Assembly: GCF_905475465.1 (NCBI RefSeq)
Contig: NC_062244.1
Coordinates: forward strand, 5,716,501-5,780,500
Origin: Pieris napi
Taxonomy: Eukaryota; Arthropoda; Insecta; Lepidoptera; Pieridae
Direction of reading: 5' to 3'
DNA: 64,000 nucleotides
The translations under genes and the position numbers were made by a program. The notes under the pieces were generated by a model that did not search any database, was not told where the DNA came from, and was given only the letters and a program-made list of their open reading frames with translations. How positions within the stretch are numbered: position 1 is the stretch's first letter; the number at the start of each line of letters is the position of its first letter. This document shows, in pieces, positions 59,910 through 64,000 of the stretch.

Positions 59910-62900
59910 TAACTTGTAGTTTGTATCTAGATTCAAACAGATGAACGGGTTCTTGATCTTTATTACCCTTTGCGATAAACTTCAAAGGGAGATGACAAAT
60001 AACTTTTATATCACCTAAATTAGTCTGATTGCAAATATTCATACCAATCAGACTCTTAAGACCCCGGTAGTGTCTAAATAGAGACAAATTCTAGCTTTTA
60101 TGGACTTGCGGCAACATCACAACACTAATTAAACATTATGAAGTTTGATGCTAAAACCACTTGAAGCAATTGAGAGTTGTTAAAAAACCGCCTCAGTCAA
60201 CTGTCATGTAATTGGCGGGAAATTTTCGACAGGTCGTAATTTAATCTGTGGTTTTGCTGTCTATTGATAGAGAAAATAGTTAAATTTTGACTTTAATTAT
60301 AAATTATTTTTTTACCGTCAATGTTCAATTATTGTAATTTAATTTTTATTAATAATTGATTAAATTTCTATTATTTTATAACCAATAAATCTTTTACAAC
60401 GTCCACTATCCAAGGAAATATTTAATGCACGATTAAAAAAAGTAAAGTATTCCTAAAAGCATTGACTTGTTCAACTTTTAATTGGCATAAGTAAAGGGTC
60501 GCGATTAAAAAATGTGGCCAAGTGTGTCTGTTTGCTTAATATTAAAAATAAACTTAAGTTTTTTAACTGTACCGGTTTTCAAAGCCACCTGGTTGTAATG
60601 ACCCTAAATTAAAAACAAAATTGTTACAAATATTTGAAATGTTTTTGATAACGACATGTTCATAATTTGGTTTTTTAACGTTTATTTTATTATTTTTATC
60701 TAAGTATTTCATACTGGTACTTAATAAAATATTAATATCTTTAAGCACGCTTTTTGACAATTGTTTTTCGTGTTTTGTGTTTTTTTTCCATAACAATAAA
60801 TCTAAGGTTATTATTATAACGAGGTTTTTATTTCGTTACCTAGAAATAAATAATAGGTACTAATGAATATTAGAAAAATATATAATCTTTTTTTTTTAAA
60901 TAAGACCTGACTCAACCGCCATGTTTTTTATATCTACAAATATTGATCTCTTAAAGTGCCTACCTACGCCTAGTTCATTGAGCAAATCAGTTTAAATGAT
61001 ATACATTGCGCGGCTGTTTGATCTTGTAGTGACGTGATTTTTTATATTGGCATCGATAAAAATTATCAGCATGATGAAAGAACACTTGGGTCATGGGTTT
61101 CAAGTATATTAAAAAAAATAGGGTTTCTTAAAAAAAAAATTTTAGTAAAGATCTTTCTTTGGTTCTGTTCTTCAAGTCAAAGACAAAAATTACATAAATT
61201 ATCAATATTTCTTAGTAATCAAAGTAATAAAGTTTTGCTTTGCGTGTGGTCGGGTGTTGGACGAATTTCACGGTCGAATAAATTTTATGGTATTTCTGAA
61301 CGTTTGCGTGTTAATTGTAAATCGAATGCTTCTCGTATCGACCATTGACTGCAATATCAATTTCATTTTGGATAATATAAGAATTAGAAGCATTTAATTA
61401 ACTCAAGTACAGATTCGATATGATTGAACAAATGAATAAGCCTAATAATATTATAACTAACACAATACTACTGGACTGATGACTGCCTAAATATATAATA
61501 TTATTATAAAAAGTATAGGACGAATATTACCCATGACCGCTGTTAAGATGCTTTCTTAGCAAATGAAAAACACATACGTTATTTCATTAGACAATATTGT
61601 GTCTTACAAATCGTATTTTATTGATAATTGCTATCTAAGCCTTGGACTGAATACAAGAATATTTAGATATTAGGACTATTTGGAATATGTAATAATTGTC
61701 CTTATTTGGTTTAAAAAAGTATTTTTTTTATAGAAGTTTTAAAAATGATAGCGTGAATGACAGTTGAATAAATTATATGCTGCTATACTGTTACTAAATG
61801 TGCGTACCGAGAACACTGCGTACGTCAAATAAGACGAAACGGACTAATTTATTCCTTAACATTATGTCCGGTACTCTGGACTTGGATCCGCAAATTAGAT
61901 TTTTTTGTAAGTTTTCACTTACTAACCCTAACTATCTATCTATGTGAAACTACTCTACTACTTTATTAAGTGTATAGTCGTTGCAGAAACTAGTAAATGT
62001 AAATATTTATGGAATCATGTTCAGTTTAGAGCAATCGTGGGTTATTCAGATTTGGCTTCCCTATGTTTATTATCATAATAAAAGCAATGACACATTGCCT
62101 CTTTTTTTGAAGAAAAGTGAAGTTATTCATAACATTTAAGTGCAAGCAAATATTTGAGCACGTTCACAAATATTGCAAAAGTTTATTATCTATTCAATAT
62201 TTACGTACGTTGTGTTTATGGATGTAGTAAATTGAATAGTAATTTGTATTTGTGGGCATACATTTTCTAATCTTAATAGTCGGAACATGATTGCTTGGAT
62301 GGATTTTTTGTGCAATTAACAAGTTAGAGCTTAACACTGTCGACGTGTGCCACAGGCTGATCAACATAGGTATGCATGAAATGTCTCCCCATGCCCCAAG
62401 AAGGAAATAGTCCAACTTAAAAACACATTTTTATTATTATACCAGTAATCTTTATTCCAAATACTGTTTGATTGTTTTATAAAATTTTCATAGTTTTCTA
62501 TATTGATTTTAAGTAATTGATCTAGGCATAAGTGAAAATTTTAAGGCACGAGAAAGTCAGTAATTAACTGGTTTTGAATGTGTGTCAATAACGTTTAGCT
62601 AGCATCTTAATTTTTATCGTGTTGTTAATATTTCATTAAAAAAAAACATATACAATTAAATTTTAAAACTTAAAACCCACTAATTGGGGCATTGAAGCAG
62701 AAATTTGCGAAAAGTATCGTAACACACATATGTTCATACAAGTCGAGTTTCTTTCAGAAACTGTTGGAATGACAATACAATTCAATAGTAAAATCACACT
62801 GATTATATTTAATAGAAATATGGAGTTAAGCACTAAAGCAAACTAAATTAAGCAGCTTCAGATCGTTCATAATCAATTTGGCTTTAGTATTTAATTTAAT

Positions 62901-63360
62901 AATATATTTTGTCTTTGGTAAAAAAGATAATTTCTTTCATCGCTAATTCGCGTACAACACTATGCGCTAAAATAGTTCGTGCTCGCAAAATGGTCTATGC
63001 TAAATCCGTCGTAGAGTTATGCATTGTCTCTGTTTCATTCTGCTATAACCCAGAGATCATCCTTATTTATGGCAAGATGTCAACAGCTAGTGGAGAAAAT
63101 CTAATATAAATGTTGTCTTTTTCTTAAAGTGTTCTCAACAGAAGAAAATGAGTTCTTGATGCTATTTTAAATATTATTGTAATATTTTAGTAAGAACATT
63201 TTTAAATAGTATACAATATTTAGGTAGACTATTTTATTTTATTTTAGCTCTCAAACATCACAAAATTTTTAAAATGAGGACATTATACAAATATAAATAC
63301 TTACGAAAATATATAGATATACTTAAGAAGAACGAACTTAAGAAGGCGCAGGCGCAGCTC
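59910..63360. other. AT-rich non-coding DNA (part 3)
   Basis: No exon, RNA gene or clear repeat recognised. The longest open frame here (61034-61348, plus) is AT-rich and has no recognisable motif. Confidence 0.45.
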
Positions 63361-63579
63361 TAACCCGGTCCATACCACTTCCTCACAATCGAGTAGCCCG
63401 TATTATTTAATTTTACATCGTCTAGTTTAGCGCTAATTTTTAATTTAAATACATGTGACCGTGTCATCCTAAACTCGTGACTTGCTGGTCTAGAAATTTT
63501 TATATGTAACTTGTAAGCGAATTGTGTCAAATATACCACCGCTACAACCGCTACGAGCATAGACAGCAGACCATTCCTG
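63361..63579 (-). other. Candidate terminal coding exon with a membrane segment
   Basis: Minus strand: an acceptor-like AAATGCCAG precedes a frame of about 70 codons beginning NGLLSMLVAVVAVVYLTQFA, a convincing hydrophobic membrane span, then a basic region (KLHIKISRPASHEFRMTRSH) and a stop after RKWYGPG. The block is GC-richer than its surroundings, and synonymous positions look varied. It could be the last exon of a membrane protein on the minus strand whose other exons lie to the right of the window. No family recognised. Confidence 0.35.
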
Positions 63580-64000
63580 GCATTTAAAAATAAATTTGTA
63601 TGAAAGGAACTGCTTACCTATACATTCCTTGTCTTATTTGTTATTGAGGTGACTAATTCATTCCTTAAAAGTAATTTAAAGATGATTCGAAAACGTATCA
63701 ACAAACATTTAAAACTCATAAAGAAATACAATGGAAAATATAAAAACTGGAAATGCGATAACGGAGGTGAATGACCTGTGACGTATGATAAACAGAATTA
63801 GCCATGGCAATTAGGAAGCTAGAATATTTTGAGATGACACCTTTTTTCGGCAAACATTTTGGCAGCATCGACACTCGTTTGAATACTTTGAAGTTAACTT
63901 CCCGGAACCTGTTGTTTTTAACTGTTGTCTTATTTCCCGTTTTGGAGTATTGCTCAAATCTTATTTAAGTACTGGCTTACGGCTACTTTATCTGGTTATC

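Noticed and set aside
61034..61348. 104-codon plus-strand ORF
   Set aside because: Codons are dominated by A/T and simple Lys/Ile/Phe runs, no motif or splice context; consistent with chance in AT-rich DNA.
36000..64000. CRISPR array, operon, prophage or horizontally acquired gene cluster
   Set aside because: No spaced direct repeats, no prokaryote-like gene packing and no bacterial-type proteins anywhere in the window.

Overview
The window is nuclear DNA of an insect, almost certainly a moth or butterfly. The evidence is spliced genes with short exons and GT-AG introns, very AT-rich non-coding DNA, Drosophila-like proteins, and a dense load of repeat families that I recognise from lepidopteran genomes. 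These include tRNA-headed SINEs with a 'tatgtgcgcatttaaca' body, RTE and Jockey-type LINE tails, PIF/Harbinger and Tc1-type DNA elements, and foldback MITEs. There is no bacterial, plasmid or phage signal and no CRISPR array.

Layout. 1-2.24 kb, minus strand: the first two coding exons of Regena/CNOT2, whose 3' part lies beyond the left edge. 5.27-6.13 kb: a TA-flanked Tc1/mariner-type element that encodes only a transposase DNA-binding domain. 6.38-8.76 kb, plus strand: complete V-ATPase subunit E (5 exons, 226 aa). 9.47-11.27 kb: a decayed PIF/Harbinger element with remnants of both of its genes. 11.9-12.3 kb: a Jockey-type LINE end. 12.70-14.40 kb, minus strand: complete HAD-family phosphatase of the PUDP/GS1-like group (4 exons, 228 aa). 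16.45-27.65 kb, minus strand: complete NMDA receptor subunit 1 (16 coding exons, 930 aa, every splice phase consistent) with a probable non-coding first exon near 27.83-27.96 kb. 28.12-30.47 kb, minus strand: a secreted Ala-rich protein with Trp-rich tail (5 exons, 227 aa), with a TATA box and initiator. About 35.2-36.0 kb: a GC-richer block ending in a strong plus-strand splice donor, read as promoter and non-coding first exon of another gene. 36-64 kb: no recognisable gene, only repeats and a few weak candidate exons; this looks like a very long intron or intergenic desert.

The genes are ordinary metazoan genes and form no operon or joint pathway. I found no convincing undescribed system. 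The points most worth checking are: two near-perfect RFX 'X-box' palindromes beside candidate minus-strand first exons, at Nmdar1 and at 34.6 kb; the 74-codon solo DNA-binding ORF inside the Tc1-type element; a ~950-bp foldback element with ~245-bp arms sitting inside a LINE reading frame within an Nmdar1 intron; several near-perfect hairpins in Nmdar1 introns; a foldback MITE family with two copies, one nested in a SINE; and candidate exons at 43.2, 50.2, 52.5 and 63.4 kb.
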